Shown: piece by piece, positions 53,731-63,722 of the stretch | Position numbering within the stretch: the first letter of the stretch is position 1 | Layout: each line of letters opens with the position of its first letter | DNA from: an uncultured Macellibacteroides sp. | GTDB taxonomy: Bacteria > Bacteroidota > Bacteroidia > Bacteroidales > Tannerellaceae | Direction: 5' to 3' | Assembly: GCF_963667135.1 (NCBI RefSeq) | Contig: NZ_OY762974.1 | Span: forward strand, 4,291,054 to 4,355,053 | DNA length: 64,000 nt | Program-made: the position numbers and the translations under genes | The notes under the pieces: generated by a model | Database searches by the model: none | The model's input: only the letters and a program-made list of their open reading frames with translations | What the model was told of the DNA's origin: nothing

Positions 53731-54912
53731 TTATATCAGATGATATACGATTAACAACGGGTTAGAATCTTCGTTTATATTTTTACAGACATCGGGCAAA
53801 TCTTTGATTACATTCAACTTTGTCGATAAATAAAGAATCTCAGGAGCAGAATAATATTGAACAATAATATTTTGATCAGGAAATGACTTTCTTCCCCATA
53901 TTGGTAATCCATTATCAATATCATTTTTTATACCAATACCCGCCATAGATCGATTATAAGTAACTAACACGTTGGGGTCGATAATACTTATCTCTCGTGT
54001 AGTCTTTCGCGTGACTTTATCATAATGATAAATATGCATTCTATTATTATATATAACCCTTAGGTAAAAAGAATTATCTGTTTCAAAATAATCAAATACG
54101 CTATAGTTGTCGGAAAGCATATCTTGGTTGTTTATACTAAATGCCTTAGCTTTTGATTCAGTCGAATTATTCATTTTCAAATAATACATTGGCTTAACTC
54201 CCTTGGGCGTCAGGCAAAAAACAGTATCATTCGATTCTACAGAACATAAATATCCATCTTTGGCAGATATGATATATACATTTTTTAAACCGGTTTCGGC
54301 TATAGGAGCCAACTTTGTATTCAAAAAATCGGTCTTAACGTCAATTGTATCTCCACTTAATTTAAAGACTCCCATACCAAACATACCAGGTACATTTATA
54401 GGCACGTATTCTGCACCAACTTCAGCCATTAAATCATTCTCAATCAGATATTGGTATGAGAAACCACGGGAAATCTCCTTTTTCGACACGAACGATCCGT
54501 CGAATTGGTATATAGAAGTACTGAAAAGCTGAGAGACATAAATTAATTGTTTCTTATCGTCGGCAGAAATAGATAATATCTGTTGAGTTTCCCCCGGGCC
54601 ACTTCCTCCTTTTGCAAACTTTCTAATAAAATGCCCTGCTCTATCAAACTGTAAAATACCACTTTGTTTTGATGAAATAATAAAAATATATTCTTTAGTG
54701 ATACTACAATCAAGAATACCGGCAATCATTGACTCGTTATCATTAGTTAATTCCAATGGTACATACTCTATGTTGCTTATCTCTTTTGAAATATTAATTT
54801 CTGAATCAACATACCCCTCTCTCACATTTACAATATTCAAATCCGAATAATTTGTACTATTATATTGACAAGAAGATAGAAGTAAAGCAATAAATAAAAG
54901 GTGACTTTTCAT
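53731..54912 (-). CDS. Six-bladed beta-propeller lipoprotein (BF3164-type)
   Basis: 393 residues from ATG 54912; the longer frame to 54948 adds 12 residues before a normal signal. The lipobox is LLSSC. The mature start SNIEYVPLELTNDNESMIAGI and FIRKFAKGGSGPGETQQILS are typical of the family, in which a propeller of about 350 residues carries no known catalytic site. The C-terminal pattern NEDSNPLLIVYHLI recurs in neighbours and in the fragment at 52328. It is likely outer-membrane and surface-exposed. Function unknown. Confidence 0.85.
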   Translation of the reverse strand: MKSHLLFIALLLSSCQYNSTNYSDLNIVNVREGYVDSEINISKEISNIEYVPLELTNDNESMIAGILDCSITKEYIFIISSKQSGILQFDRAGHFIRKFAKGGSGPGETQQILSISADDKKQLIYVSQLFSTSIYQFDGSFVSKKEISRGFSYQYLIENDLMAEVGAEYVPINVPGMFGMGVFKLSGDTIDVKTDFLNTKLAPIAETGLKNVYIISAKDGYLCSVESNDTVFCLTPKGVKPMYYLKMNNSTESKAKAFSINNQDMLSDNYSVFDYFETDNSFYLRVIYNNRMHIYHYDKVTRKTTREISIIDPNVLVTYNRSMAGIGIKNDIDNGLPIWGRKSFPDQNIIVQYYSAPEILYLSTKLNVIKDLPDVCKNINEDSNPLLIVYHLI

Positions 54913-54994
54913 AGCTATAATTATTAATGTGTAGCATAATAGTATCATTTAATTAAGTGTCGTTTGTAAAATATAAAATACATATGGTTTTAAT

Positions 54995-57325
54995 CTACTT
55001 TGTAATTAGCAAATCGGGAATAACAGGTTTTGAATATCCGATTCGGTTCTCTCCAATTCCTTCCATTACGTAGGAATAAGTCGTTACAGCATCAGCCGAA
55101 TAAAACTCAACCGTAGCTTTACCTTCACTGTTGGTTTTAACAGTCGGATTCCAATAAATAGTTGTTCTTAAATCGGGTGTAGAACTCCCTTTTATTTTCG
55201 GATTATCATAAGCAGGTACATAAAACTCTTTACGCACACAATACCCCTCCGGCTTGTAACTAACCAATCCCGGAGGTGCCACCTCTAAGGATTGGATAAT
55301 ATCAATGGGATTTCTGGTTTTAATTATTACTACACCATTTGCCCCCCTGGCTCCCCAAAGAGAAATTCCAATACGCGAAACCAATTCAATCGATTCGATA
55401 TATAAAGCCGGAGCTTCCATCATATCTTTAATACTTTCCTTATCAATTTCTACACCATCAACAATCCAAATGGCGCCACCACCCGGAAGTCTACTTAACT
55501 CATGCTTCAGCGGCATTTTATTATTTAATTCGTTTCTACCTACTTTATAACTAAACATCCCTTGTCGGATCTTGTCCTCTTTCTCTGCCTCCATCTTCTT
55601 TCCTTTAATCTCAACATCCGGCAGATTGATGGTCCACATACTTTTCTCAAACTTCCTATGTTGTCCGGCCTGTTTAATGTACGAAAGAGGCAAGGCAGCC
55701 GAATGAGAAACTGGCAACGAAGGAACAACATTCAGCTGCGCATGATTGTCGGTTGAATCAATCTTTACATCCAGGAACGTACGGTTGTTCCGCTTATTTC
55801 TTCCCTGTAAAACAAAGAATGCTGTATCCGGACAATCAAAACCTATAAAGCCAAACCGCCCCCCGGCATCGGTTTTCGCTGCATCGGGAATCATACTTTT
55901 GTTGTTGCTGAATAGAATTACCGATCCCTCTTTGATTGGTTTACCAAGCATATTTATAAGTTTTCCAGTGAGTTGAAACTCTTTCTCCATCGGATAAACC
56001 GGTTTAGGTTGTGTAGTGGCAATCTTCTGCCAAGAGAAGCGTCGCCAGCCCTGGGTGCTGAGTAACAAATCCAGAGCCTCCATCCGTTCCGCCTCATCAC
56101 CCGCAAAATACCACCCTGCATTTTCTATATAGCCTTTTAAATCGGCCTCCAGCAAAAGAGATCCTTTTATGTTATGCACATCAATCGAAGGAGAAACAAC
56201 TTTATCATTTGTCACTGACAACGAAAAGCTCCCTTGCACCGGCTTGCCCGTTTCATCCGTAACCTTCATTGTCAGACGGATCTTTTCCCGGTCACCATAT
56301 TCGTTTTTATCCGGGACCATCTCTATTTTCAAATCATCCTTCCGGTCTATAAAAATCAGCCGCTCACTTACAGGTTTACCTTCTTTGAAAAGAGTGAACT
56401 GTGCAATCCCCGTAGGAAATTTATTCTTTGGTATAACCACCTGTTCCATTTCGTTCCTTCGTACACCATCCAACGCATAACAGACCGAATGCCGGGACTG
56501 ACCGATAATACTTATCTGTTCCGGCTGAATATTTGTAGATCTGATTACCAAACAGATTGAATCTACCGACTGGGTAGCCGAGACAGTCAACCCCTCTTCC
56601 GGTAAAGGCAGATTAAACGATTTCGTTTTGCCTCCCGATTCGACCGAAGCCGTGTAAGTGCGATTCTGTTCGGGCAGAAAAACAAAGCTCCCCATCCCCA
56701 GATGCTCGCTTTGAAACTGGAGCAACTCCTTCCCTCTATCATCCCGCACAATGCCCCGCGCATCCTTTCCGAATCCGTCGCTGCCCAATATTTTAAAAGC
56801 AACTTTATTATCCACCCCCTTAAGAAGAACGCCTCCTTCGGGAAAGAAATCAACTTGAAAATCTGAATCTACTGAGAGATTCTGTGCCTTTAAAGACGAG
56901 CTTCCGACAGCAATATCCCGGTGATAAAAATAGTCTTCCCCCGCATTTCGCATCCAGTTAGTGTACGCCCTTAAATGATAATTTGCAGGTGGAAGGGAAT
57001 CCGGAAGTTCAATTTGTCCGGCAAACTCATTTTTATCCGATTGTAATACGATACGCCGAACCGTATGTTTCTTTTGATCCGTAAGCTCCACGTATATAAT
57101 CCGGCTACCTTCGATATCCTTTTTCAGATGCATATTTGTTAAGTAAGCCCTGAGGTATATAATCTCTCCTTCTGCATAGTAAGGCTTATCAAGATGAAGA
57201 TAGATTTTTTCCACAGGATAAGAGCCGGCATACTCATTAAACGAATGAATAAGATTATTCACTTCCTGCGTATAACAAAACTTAAAGCAAAACACTAAAA
57301 ATAGGCAAATCAGTAGTTTTTTCAT
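54995..57325 (-). CDS. MG2/TonB-plug-domain outer-envelope protein
   Basis: 776 residues from ATG 57325 (a TTG at 57358 is less likely). A signal peptide is followed by YPVEKIYLHLDKPYYAEGEIIYLRAYLTN, the macroglobulin MG2-type start found in large Bacteroidota surface proteins. More immunoglobulin-like domains follow. A CarboxypepD-like segment is at about 460-530 (ltgkLINMLGKPIKEGSVIL). Near the C-terminus GAIWIVDGVEIDKES and ISLWGARGANGVVIIKTRNP are TonB-plug features, without a barrel. It could be an envelope adaptor for TonB-type systems. It sits inside the beta-propeller array. Confidence 0.82.
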   Translation of the reverse strand: MKKLLICLFLVFCFKFCYTQEVNNLIHSFNEYAGSYPVEKIYLHLDKPYYAEGEIIYLRAYLTNMHLKKDIEGSRIIYVELTDQKKHTVRRIVLQSDKNEFAGQIELPDSLPPANYHLRAYTNWMRNAGEDYFYHRDIAVGSSSLKAQNLSVDSDFQVDFFPEGGVLLKGVDNKVAFKILGSDGFGKDARGIVRDDRGKELLQFQSEHLGMGSFVFLPEQNRTYTASVESGGKTKSFNLPLPEEGLTVSATQSVDSICLVIRSTNIQPEQISIIGQSRHSVCYALDGVRRNEMEQVVIPKNKFPTGIAQFTLFKEGKPVSERLIFIDRKDDLKIEMVPDKNEYGDREKIRLTMKVTDETGKPVQGSFSLSVTNDKVVSPSIDVHNIKGSLLLEADLKGYIENAGWYFAGDEAERMEALDLLLSTQGWRRFSWQKIATTQPKPVYPMEKEFQLTGKLINMLGKPIKEGSVILFSNNKSMIPDAAKTDAGGRFGFIGFDCPDTAFFVLQGRNKRNNRTFLDVKIDSTDNHAQLNVVPSLPVSHSAALPLSYIKQAGQHRKFEKSMWTINLPDVEIKGKKMEAEKEDKIRQGMFSYKVGRNELNNKMPLKHELSRLPGGGAIWIVDGVEIDKESIKDMMEAPALYIESIELVSRIGISLWGARGANGVVIIKTRNPIDIIQSLEVAPPGLVSYKPEGYCVRKEFYVPAYDNPKIKGSSTPDLRTTIYWNPTVKTNSEGKATVEFYSADAVTTYSYVMEGIGENRIGYSKPVIPDLLITK

Positions 57326-57345
57326 GGCTAAAACAAAATTATTGG

Positions 57346-57453
57346 TTATGATACACAACTAGTACCGGAAATTCTTTTCTTGTCCGGTTGTTCATTACAC
57401 GACAAAAGCGCTGACAAGACAAACAAAGCTGCGACTATATATTTTAGTTTCAT
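57346..57453 (-). CDS. Candidate tiny lipoprotein (35 residues)
   Basis: An ATG at 57453 opens a 35-codon frame ending in TAA at 57346. It encodes a signal peptide with lipobox LLSC (VAALFVLSALLSC), then a charged tail of 16 residues (NEQPDKKRISGTSCVS). It ends 20 bases before the MG2/TonB-plug start. It may be a real short lipoprotein or the surviving 5' end of a propeller gene. No homologue is recognised. Confidence 0.45.
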   Translation of the reverse strand: MKLKYIVAALFVLSALLSCNEQPDKKRISGTSCVS

Positions 57454-57551
57454 AATGGTTATATTTAGAAAAATCTTTCCATTAAAATCTGCATATATTA
57501 CAAATCTTCGAACAACTTACGCTATTCTGTATACAATAATTTGAATTACTC

Positions 57552-58730
57552 CTATTTTGTTTTGTTCAACTTCACTGTATAAAGAAATATATTACCCTCT
57601 GAGTTTGAATTTAAACAACCAATACTGTCAGAGATCTTCTTACAATCATCTTTATTTACATAAAGTAAAGCTCCAATCTCATTATCGTTATTTGTTCCTA
57701 TAGGCCATATATTCTTAAATAATTTAATGTCATCGTAAATTCCGCCAAATGGATCATCCTCTTTTACATATGAATATCCTTTTAGCATATGCGTCTTATC
57801 TTTTATGATATCATAGAGTATATATCTCACAGTACTTCCATAATTACAGCGTGCAAACAAATAGTTATTTGTTTCCATTACATGAGAAATTCTGTAATAC
57901 ATATAGGGCATAATTGTTTCTCCTGTCTGGAAGTAGTATGGAGCTTTATATTTTCCCAGATTAAAATAATACTTTGGATACAGAAGCTTATAATCGTTTG
58001 ATATCTGGTATACTGTATCCACACTTGTTTCAAAAAAGTTAACTTTATTACCTAATTGATATATTACAATATCACCAAAAGGTCTCCAAGTATATGCATT
58101 CGGAGGGTAAGATTGACTATGTTCAATTCTGCTGGTAACTTTTTTTTCTTTATAATCCATAAATTCAAGTCTTGGAGCAGACTTGTCTTCACTATTATAA
58201 TAATAGCTGACATAATGCGTATCAGTAAATCCTGTCATGAAGAACGGCCTTTTAATCGAATCAACAATCATTTTATTAAACAAATCATACTTATATAACC
58301 AACCACCCCGTTTAGCGAGAAAACTAGAAAAATATAGTGTCTTTTCATCATTACTTATACTGCTGATAGATGGTAAGATGTTAATCATATCCGCATTTAC
58401 AGAAGAAACTAATGCTCCTGTTTTTCTATCAAAAACCAATATTGGATTCCCTTCTTTGGCTCCATCAAAAAGAATAACAAATGTATCCGTTAGGCCTAAA
58501 TACACATTATGTTCTAATAATTCTTGCTGGCTGCTTATGTTAAAATAATCTTTGGGAACTTGCAACATAAAACAAGAAACACTATCAGATATATCACTTA
58601 AATTTAATAACGTATCAGGCGTGTCAATTACCCGGATAGTCTTCATTTTCGGAATACTATCATTTATAAGCGTTTTTTGACAACCCAACAAATAAAAAAG
58701 AAAAAGAAAAAAGATTATATAATTCTTCAT
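57552..58730 (-). CDS. Six-bladed beta-propeller lipoprotein, duplicate copy A
   Basis: 392 residues with lipobox YLLGC. The body has repeated propeller strands (NPILVFDRKTGALVSSVNADMIN, YKYDLFNKMIVDSIKRPF, YPKYYFNLGKYKAPYYFQTGE). Its N- and C-terminal parts are almost identical to the next gene, while the middle differs. It ends ENIFLYTVKLNKTK-like (GNIFLYTVKLNKTK). Probably a surface-exposed outer-membrane lipoprotein, function unknown. The 5' gap to the tiny lipoprotein is about 98 bases. Confidence 0.83.
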   Translation of the reverse strand: MKNYIIFFLFLFYLLGCQKTLINDSIPKMKTIRVIDTPDTLLNLSDISDSVSCFMLQVPKDYFNISSQQELLEHNVYLGLTDTFVILFDGAKEGNPILVFDRKTGALVSSVNADMINILPSISSISNDEKTLYFSSFLAKRGGWLYKYDLFNKMIVDSIKRPFFMTGFTDTHYVSYYYNSEDKSAPRLEFMDYKEKKVTSRIEHSQSYPPNAYTWRPFGDIVIYQLGNKVNFFETSVDTVYQISNDYKLLYPKYYFNLGKYKAPYYFQTGETIMPYMYYRISHVMETNNYLFARCNYGSTVRYILYDIIKDKTHMLKGYSYVKEDDPFGGIYDDIKLFKNIWPIGTNNDNEIGALLYVNKDDCKKISDSIGCLNSNSEGNIFLYTVKLNKTK

Positions 58731-58768
58731 AATAAGGATCTAGTCTCCGTTTTAAATTTACATTACTC

Positions 58769-59950
58769 CTATTTTGTCTTATTCAACTTCACAGTATAAA
58801 GAAATATATTACCCTCAGAGTTTGAATTTAAGCAACCAATACTGTCAGGGATCTTCTTACAATCATCTTTGTCAATATAGAGCAAACACCCTATCTCCTT
58901 TCCATTATTTATACCGGTAGGCCATATGTTTTTAAACAATTTAATATCATCATATATTCCCCCATATGTTTTGTCAGCATTATTATATGAAAATCCTTTT
59001 AACATACGTGTATTGTCATTTGTAATATCATAGAAAATATATCTTACAGTATCTAGATAACTACATCTTGCAAACAAATAGTTATTTGTTTCCATTACAT
59101 GAGAAACTTTATAGTACATATCTGGCATCATTATTTCTCCCGTTTGAAAATAGTAAGGAGCGCTATACTTACCTAAATTAAAATAGTATTTCGGATACAG
59201 ATGCTTAGAATCATTCGAGATTTGGTACACTGTATCAACACTAATTTCAAAAAAGTTAGCTTTATTTTCCAATTGGTATATTACAATATCACCAAAAAAT
59301 CTCAACGTAAACGGATTTGGAGGATAAGACTGACTATGCTTTATACGACTTGTAACTTTTTTTGCTTTGTAATCAAAAAATTCTAATCTTGGTACAGACT
59401 TATCTTTCTTATTTTGATAATAGTAGACATAGTGTGTATTTGTAAATCCTGCTGAATTAAACGGTCTTTTTATAGAATCGACAATCATCTTACTAAATAA
59501 ATCATACTCACATAACACACAACTTCTTAACTCTGGATTAAATGTAAAAAAATAGAGTGTTTTTCCATCGTTACTTATGCTGTTGATAGATGGTAAGAAG
59601 TTAATCATATCCGCATTTACAGAAGAAACTAATGCTCCTGTTTTTCTATCAAAAACCAATATTGGATTCCCTTCTTTGGCTCCATCAAAAAGAATAACAA
59701 ATGTATCCGTTAGGCCTAAATACACATTATGTTTTAATAATTCTTGCTGACTACTTATGCTAAAATAATCTTTGGGAACCTGCAACATAAGATAAGAAAC
59801 ACTGTCAGAGATATCACTTAGATTCAACAACGTATCAGGAGTGTCAATAACCTGAATAGTCTTCATTTTCGGAATACTATCATTTATAAGCGTTTTTTGA
59901 CAACTCAACAAATAAAAAAGAAAAGGAAAAAAGATTATATAATTCTTCAT
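58769..59950 (-). CDS. Six-bladed beta-propeller lipoprotein, duplicate copy B
   Basis: 393 residues from ATG 59950 (a TTG at 59956 overlaps the next gene). The lipobox is YLLSC. It is the tandem duplicate of the 57552 gene: signal and first 125 residues and the last 15 or so are nearly the same, with differences in blades 3-5. About 134 bases at 59600-59733 are identical to 58380-58513, which points to a recent duplication or gene conversion. Function unknown. Confidence 0.83.
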   Translation of the reverse strand: MKNYIIFFPFLFYLLSCQKTLINDSIPKMKTIQVIDTPDTLLNLSDISDSVSYLMLQVPKDYFSISSQQELLKHNVYLGLTDTFVILFDGAKEGNPILVFDRKTGALVSSVNADMINFLPSINSISNDGKTLYFFTFNPELRSCVLCEYDLFSKMIVDSIKRPFNSAGFTNTHYVYYYQNKKDKSVPRLEFFDYKAKKVTSRIKHSQSYPPNPFTLRFFGDIVIYQLENKANFFEISVDTVYQISNDSKHLYPKYYFNLGKYSAPYYFQTGEIMMPDMYYKVSHVMETNNYLFARCSYLDTVRYIFYDITNDNTRMLKGFSYNNADKTYGGIYDDIKLFKNIWPTGINNGKEIGCLLYIDKDDCKKIPDSIGCLNSNSEGNIFLYTVKLNKTK

Positions 59951-59952
59951 AA

Positions 59953-61101
59953 TCAAATAGTTGGACTTATTGAATAAAATTTAACACTATCAGTGCTCAA
60001 TTGATTACTCCATTCATTAAAGCCGAACAAAACCCTATCTTCCGTAATAATAACCTCTGTATCTAACAGATCAGACGGGAGCTCAATTTCTTTATAATCT
60101 AAAAAGTCGCCCGAAATTCTCGACAACGCATAACTTCTATTCAGATACTTACCTCTCTCATTTATCTCACCAACATTTAATCTCCAAAAAACATCACGGT
60201 ATGCATCATAGTAAAGAGGATAATAATATCCGAAGAACATACTAGCCCTAGACTTATCTATTCCAAATTTATCAATAGGTTTATTAAACGATTTGCTCAA
60301 TTTCGTTTTAAAATCTATCACATTAAGAGCTTTTGTGATACGATCATAAACAAATATTTTGCTTGAAGCCGGGTAATTATATACAATCTTATTCTTTACT
60401 GGCTGCGCATTCAAAACATTTAATTCATACATATCCCCTTCCGCTTTAATAAAATCAGGGAACGGTATTTTTATTAATGAAGTAACCTTCCATGAATCAG
60501 CAGAAACAATAGCAACATACAATGGCAAAGAATTATCAGGATTACTAAATGGATACAAGGTGACGGCGAATTCTCCTTTAATAGGGTCCATTAGTAAAAA
60601 TCTATACCCCATCCACATGATTGGCATTACTTTATTGAACGTATAATCTTTAACAAGTGAGTCAAGTAATTCGCTCTTTGAAGTTTTAAAAAGAACCTTT
60701 CCATTTAAATCTATTTTATAATAGTAATAAGAATCATCAACAATAATAGAACCATCATAATAGGCTATACCAACAATCATAAGTCCAACTGAATTGGGCC
60801 CATCCTTACTTAAGAGTATTTGTTTAAAAGGTTTTTTTTCACTCAGATTAATCATATCAATTGAGTGAAGCTTCTTATTATATCCGAAAAATATACTTTT
60901 TCCCTCTATCTCGGCTGAAGTAGATCTACATATCCCTGACGAGTATGCTTGCAAAAACAAGTTGTCGGTTTCTTGAGGAGAACTAACATTTACACAATAG
61001 ATTTCATCCTTTATTGTATTTGAAGTGCTTCGACTTTCATCCTTGTTATTACAACATAGAAGGAATGTCAATAATAAAATAAATACTGTAGTATTTTTCA
61101 T
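59953..61101 (-). CDS. DUF4221-like beta-propeller lipoprotein
   Basis: 382 residues, lipobox FLLCC. Early blocks SIFFGYNKKLHSIDMINLSEKK and QILLSKDGPNSVGLMIVGI resemble DUF4221 proteins, which have a propeller fold. The later strands (KIFVYDRITKALNVIDFKTK and YYDAYRDVFWRLNVGEINERG) fit the same fold. It lies three bases before the next gene downstream, so the two are likely co-transcribed. Outer membrane, function unknown. Confidence 0.72.
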   Translation of the reverse strand: MKNTTVFILLLTFLLCCNNKDESRSTSNTIKDEIYCVNVSSPQETDNLFLQAYSSGICRSTSAEIEGKSIFFGYNKKLHSIDMINLSEKKPFKQILLSKDGPNSVGLMIVGIAYYDGSIIVDDSYYYYKIDLNGKVLFKTSKSELLDSLVKDYTFNKVMPIMWMGYRFLLMDPIKGEFAVTLYPFSNPDNSLPLYVAIVSADSWKVTSLIKIPFPDFIKAEGDMYELNVLNAQPVKNKIVYNYPASSKIFVYDRITKALNVIDFKTKLSKSFNKPIDKFGIDKSRASMFFGYYYPLYYDAYRDVFWRLNVGEINERGKYLNRSYALSRISGDFLDYKEIELPSDLLDTEVIITEDRVLFGFNEWSNQLSTDSVKFYSISPTI

Positions 61102-61235
61102 AAAATATTTAATCTAAAATTATTATTATAACGGGTTCTCTCTTTTTCATAATTATTCTTTTTCAATAGGCCGTTCATTAACTCCTGGAATCTCCATTCG
61201 TTTTTATTAAGAGAGCAAGCAAATCAAATATTTAT

Positions 61236-62345
61236 TCATTTTAAATGGTATTTTACAATTACGGGATTATCAGTTATTTCAGCACCTATTTTCTCAGAGA
61301 AATGTTTAATTTCTTCAATTTGGAATGAGGCAAATAAACTATTCGAATAATCAGAGTATTTTATTTTTTTACCGTTCCGGATAGAAAACTCTGGAATTCC
61401 AGAATAAACAAGGTTAACATGATCGTATTTTATGCCACTATTTTTATCGTACAAAAACATGAATGATACACTTTTTACTCCTTCAAATTCATTGAGCATA
61501 TAATGAAGAAATAGGAAATCTGATGTTTCATAGCAATCCGTTACCTGTAGACGGCTTCCCGCTATCTTTAGCTTAGGGTTAAAGTCCTCGCCCAATTCGG
61601 TTTCTGCAAATGAATATTTTAGCTTTCCTAAATCCAATAAGTATTTCGGAACTAATTTATTGTCTTGAACCCTATAGATCGTATCATTAAAGTAATGATA
61701 CAATCCAGTTTCATCATTTACGCTATACATGAAAGTATTTCCCAAAAAGCCTTCTTTCCCCATTGTTCGCTCTGAAATAGAAATTGTGTCGGAATGTTGA
61801 TCTCCTTTATAAAGAAGCAAATCCGGAAATACAGAGTTGGAAATTGAGTATAAATATAAGTTACTTCCTTTACCGTATATAGCATTATATGCATACCCTT
61901 CAGGTAAAGATTGGGTACTTAACAGCTGACCTTCAAAATTATAGGTCATTATTTTTCTTCCGAAGTAATCGAGGATAATCACTTGTTCTTGCTGATTATT
62001 TACTTGCATATCCCAGGCAGATATATATTCTTCCGGTCCTTGTCCAACCGTACCAATCATCTTAACAAACCTGCCGTTACTTGTAAATTGATATAATTTT
62101 CCATCGGATACAATCCATAAAAACCCCTTACTTTCCTGGATATCAGTTATTTCTTTAATCAGACATTGGTCATTTGTCTCCAATGGAATTGGAACAACAC
62201 TATCACTTATTTTTTCTAACGGATACTCAAATTTCAGGTCAATATCCGATGTGCTATTAAGGACTATCCGGGTAAGCTTTTCATCCCTATTAGTAAAGAT
62301 ACAACTAGTAAAAAGAATCAGGAGTAAACTAAGTAATTTTTTCAT
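61236..62345 (-). CDS. Six-bladed beta-propeller lipoprotein
   Basis: 369 residues, lipobox LFTSC. It has the family start DSVVPIPLETNDQCLIKEITDIQES, VKMIGTVGQGPEEYISAW, and YYFNDTIYRVQDNKLVPKYLLDLGKL-like blades. The C-terminal TDNPVIVKYHLK matches the NPxxxxxxHL ending seen in the 53731 protein. The 134-base gap before the next gene downstream has no feature. Confidence 0.85.
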   Translation of the reverse strand: MKKLLSLLLILFTSCIFTNRDEKLTRIVLNSTSDIDLKFEYPLEKISDSVVPIPLETNDQCLIKEITDIQESKGFLWIVSDGKLYQFTSNGRFVKMIGTVGQGPEEYISAWDMQVNNQQEQVIILDYFGRKIMTYNFEGQLLSTQSLPEGYAYNAIYGKGSNLYLYSISNSVFPDLLLYKGDQHSDTISISERTMGKEGFLGNTFMYSVNDETGLYHYFNDTIYRVQDNKLVPKYLLDLGKLKYSFAETELGEDFNPKLKIAGSRLQVTDCYETSDFLFLHYMLNEFEGVKSVSFMFLYDKNSGIKYDHVNLVYSGIPEFSIRNGKKIKYSDYSNSLFASFQIEEIKHFSEKIGAEITDNPVIVKYHLK

Positions 62346-62368
62346 AATATATTAGTGTTAAGAAATTA

Positions 62369-63529
62369 TTATATAGCACGAGCTATTACAACGATCGGAT
62401 TATCATCCTCTTTAATCGTTGCTAAAAGTGGTTGAATCTTATTATCAGTTTTTCTCTCTTTATCGCGATATTCAATTAATTCCGAGGGATCAATTATGAA
62501 CATCACTTCACCTTTGCTGGTAATATATCGAGGTAACATTGGTGGCAAGTTACTTTTATAATAACCAGAATTTTCTTTTCCATTATCACAGATATAAGTC
62601 TGCTTATTATTTTTATCAAAGTAACCTGTATAATAAATACGTTGACTATAATAATCTGGAAGTATGTAATAATTAAATAGCACATAAGAGTCTGTTTCAT
62701 GAACAAAGTCGATAAAGAATTTGTCTTTATTAAAATTCTTTTCTTCTCTATTCAAATAAGAAGGCTCTTTGTTTCCCAAATTAAAAATAATATGTGGAAA
62801 CATCCCTTTTTCACTAACAGAATAGACCGTACTGTTATAACCTGACTCTTTAAAATAAGTTACGTTCTTGTAATTGTAAAAAATCCCATAATCAAAAGGT
62901 CTCTCATTATTTACATCTTTGTAATGTTTATCATTCGAGTATGATTTTAAAGCTACACCATCTTTGTTGTAAATGACCAGTTTGACAGGATCATTTCCTG
63001 TCATATTATTTACAAAGCTCACGTATTTATCTTTGCCCAAACGCCATGGAGAATAGATTGTAAGGTTCTTTTTTTTGTTCTTGTACGTAGGTTTCTTAAT
63101 AATAGTCGCTACTTCATTGGTATTTATATTGAATCCTTTCCATTTATTCCAATCATCTGCAAAAAGAATATTATTAACTTCATCAAAACCATAATAATTA
63201 ATCATTCTAAAAGTATACTCTTTAGGCCCAGAACCAAACCTGCTAACTTCTCTTATAAATTTACCCGATTTTCTATCAAACAAATAAGCTCCAACAAAAT
63301 AGTTCATGGCTATAATATACTTTTCCGATAAATAATAGGATGCACTCTTAATTTTTATCAAGGCTTTAGGTGATAATTCCAAAGGGACATACTCTATTCG
63401 ATCGTAAAGCTTATTTATTTCAACTTTTACATGTTTAGCCTTCGTTAAATCAATATTGACTACGTGTTGCCCCACAAGAGAAAACATCATAAATGTAAAA
63501 GCTATAAGTAACCACCATCGGAGTTTCAT
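62369..63529 (-). CDS. Secreted six-bladed beta-propeller protein (no lipobox)
   Basis: 386 residues from ATG 63529; the longer frame to 63568 adds 13 residues before the signal. The signal peptide (MMFSLVGQ end) has no Cys, unlike its neighbours, so the protein is probably free in the periplasm or secreted. The body has RIEYVPLELSPKALIKIKSASYY, SRFGSGPKEYTF, YLFDRKSGKFIREV and, at the end, EDDNPIVVIARAI. It is the first gene of the array in the direction of transcription. Confidence 0.82.
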   Translation of the reverse strand: MKLRWWLLIAFTFMMFSLVGQHVVNIDLTKAKHVKVEINKLYDRIEYVPLELSPKALIKIKSASYYLSEKYIIAMNYFVGAYLFDRKSGKFIREVSRFGSGPKEYTFRMINYYGFDEVNNILFADDWNKWKGFNINTNEVATIIKKPTYKNKKKNLTIYSPWRLGKDKYVSFVNNMTGNDPVKLVIYNKDGVALKSYSNDKHYKDVNNERPFDYGIFYNYKNVTYFKESGYNSTVYSVSEKGMFPHIIFNLGNKEPSYLNREEKNFNKDKFFIDFVHETDSYVLFNYYILPDYYSQRIYYTGYFDKNNKQTYICDNGKENSGYYKSNLPPMLPRYITSKGEVMFIIDPSELIEYRDKERKTDNKIQPLLATIKEDDNPIVVIARAI

Positions 63530-63722
63530 GCCAATCCATCGATTTATATTATTATACAATAGGACCACCCAAAACTAACATATTAATCCTATACAATAAT
63601 CATAAAGTTGTTCACATTTTGTTCACATCTAACTCTTTTCACAAGAATTAACTACATCAGAAATATCTGGGCTAAAAAACGAGATTAAATAATTTAACTA
63701 ACCAAGCCAAATATCATTCTAT

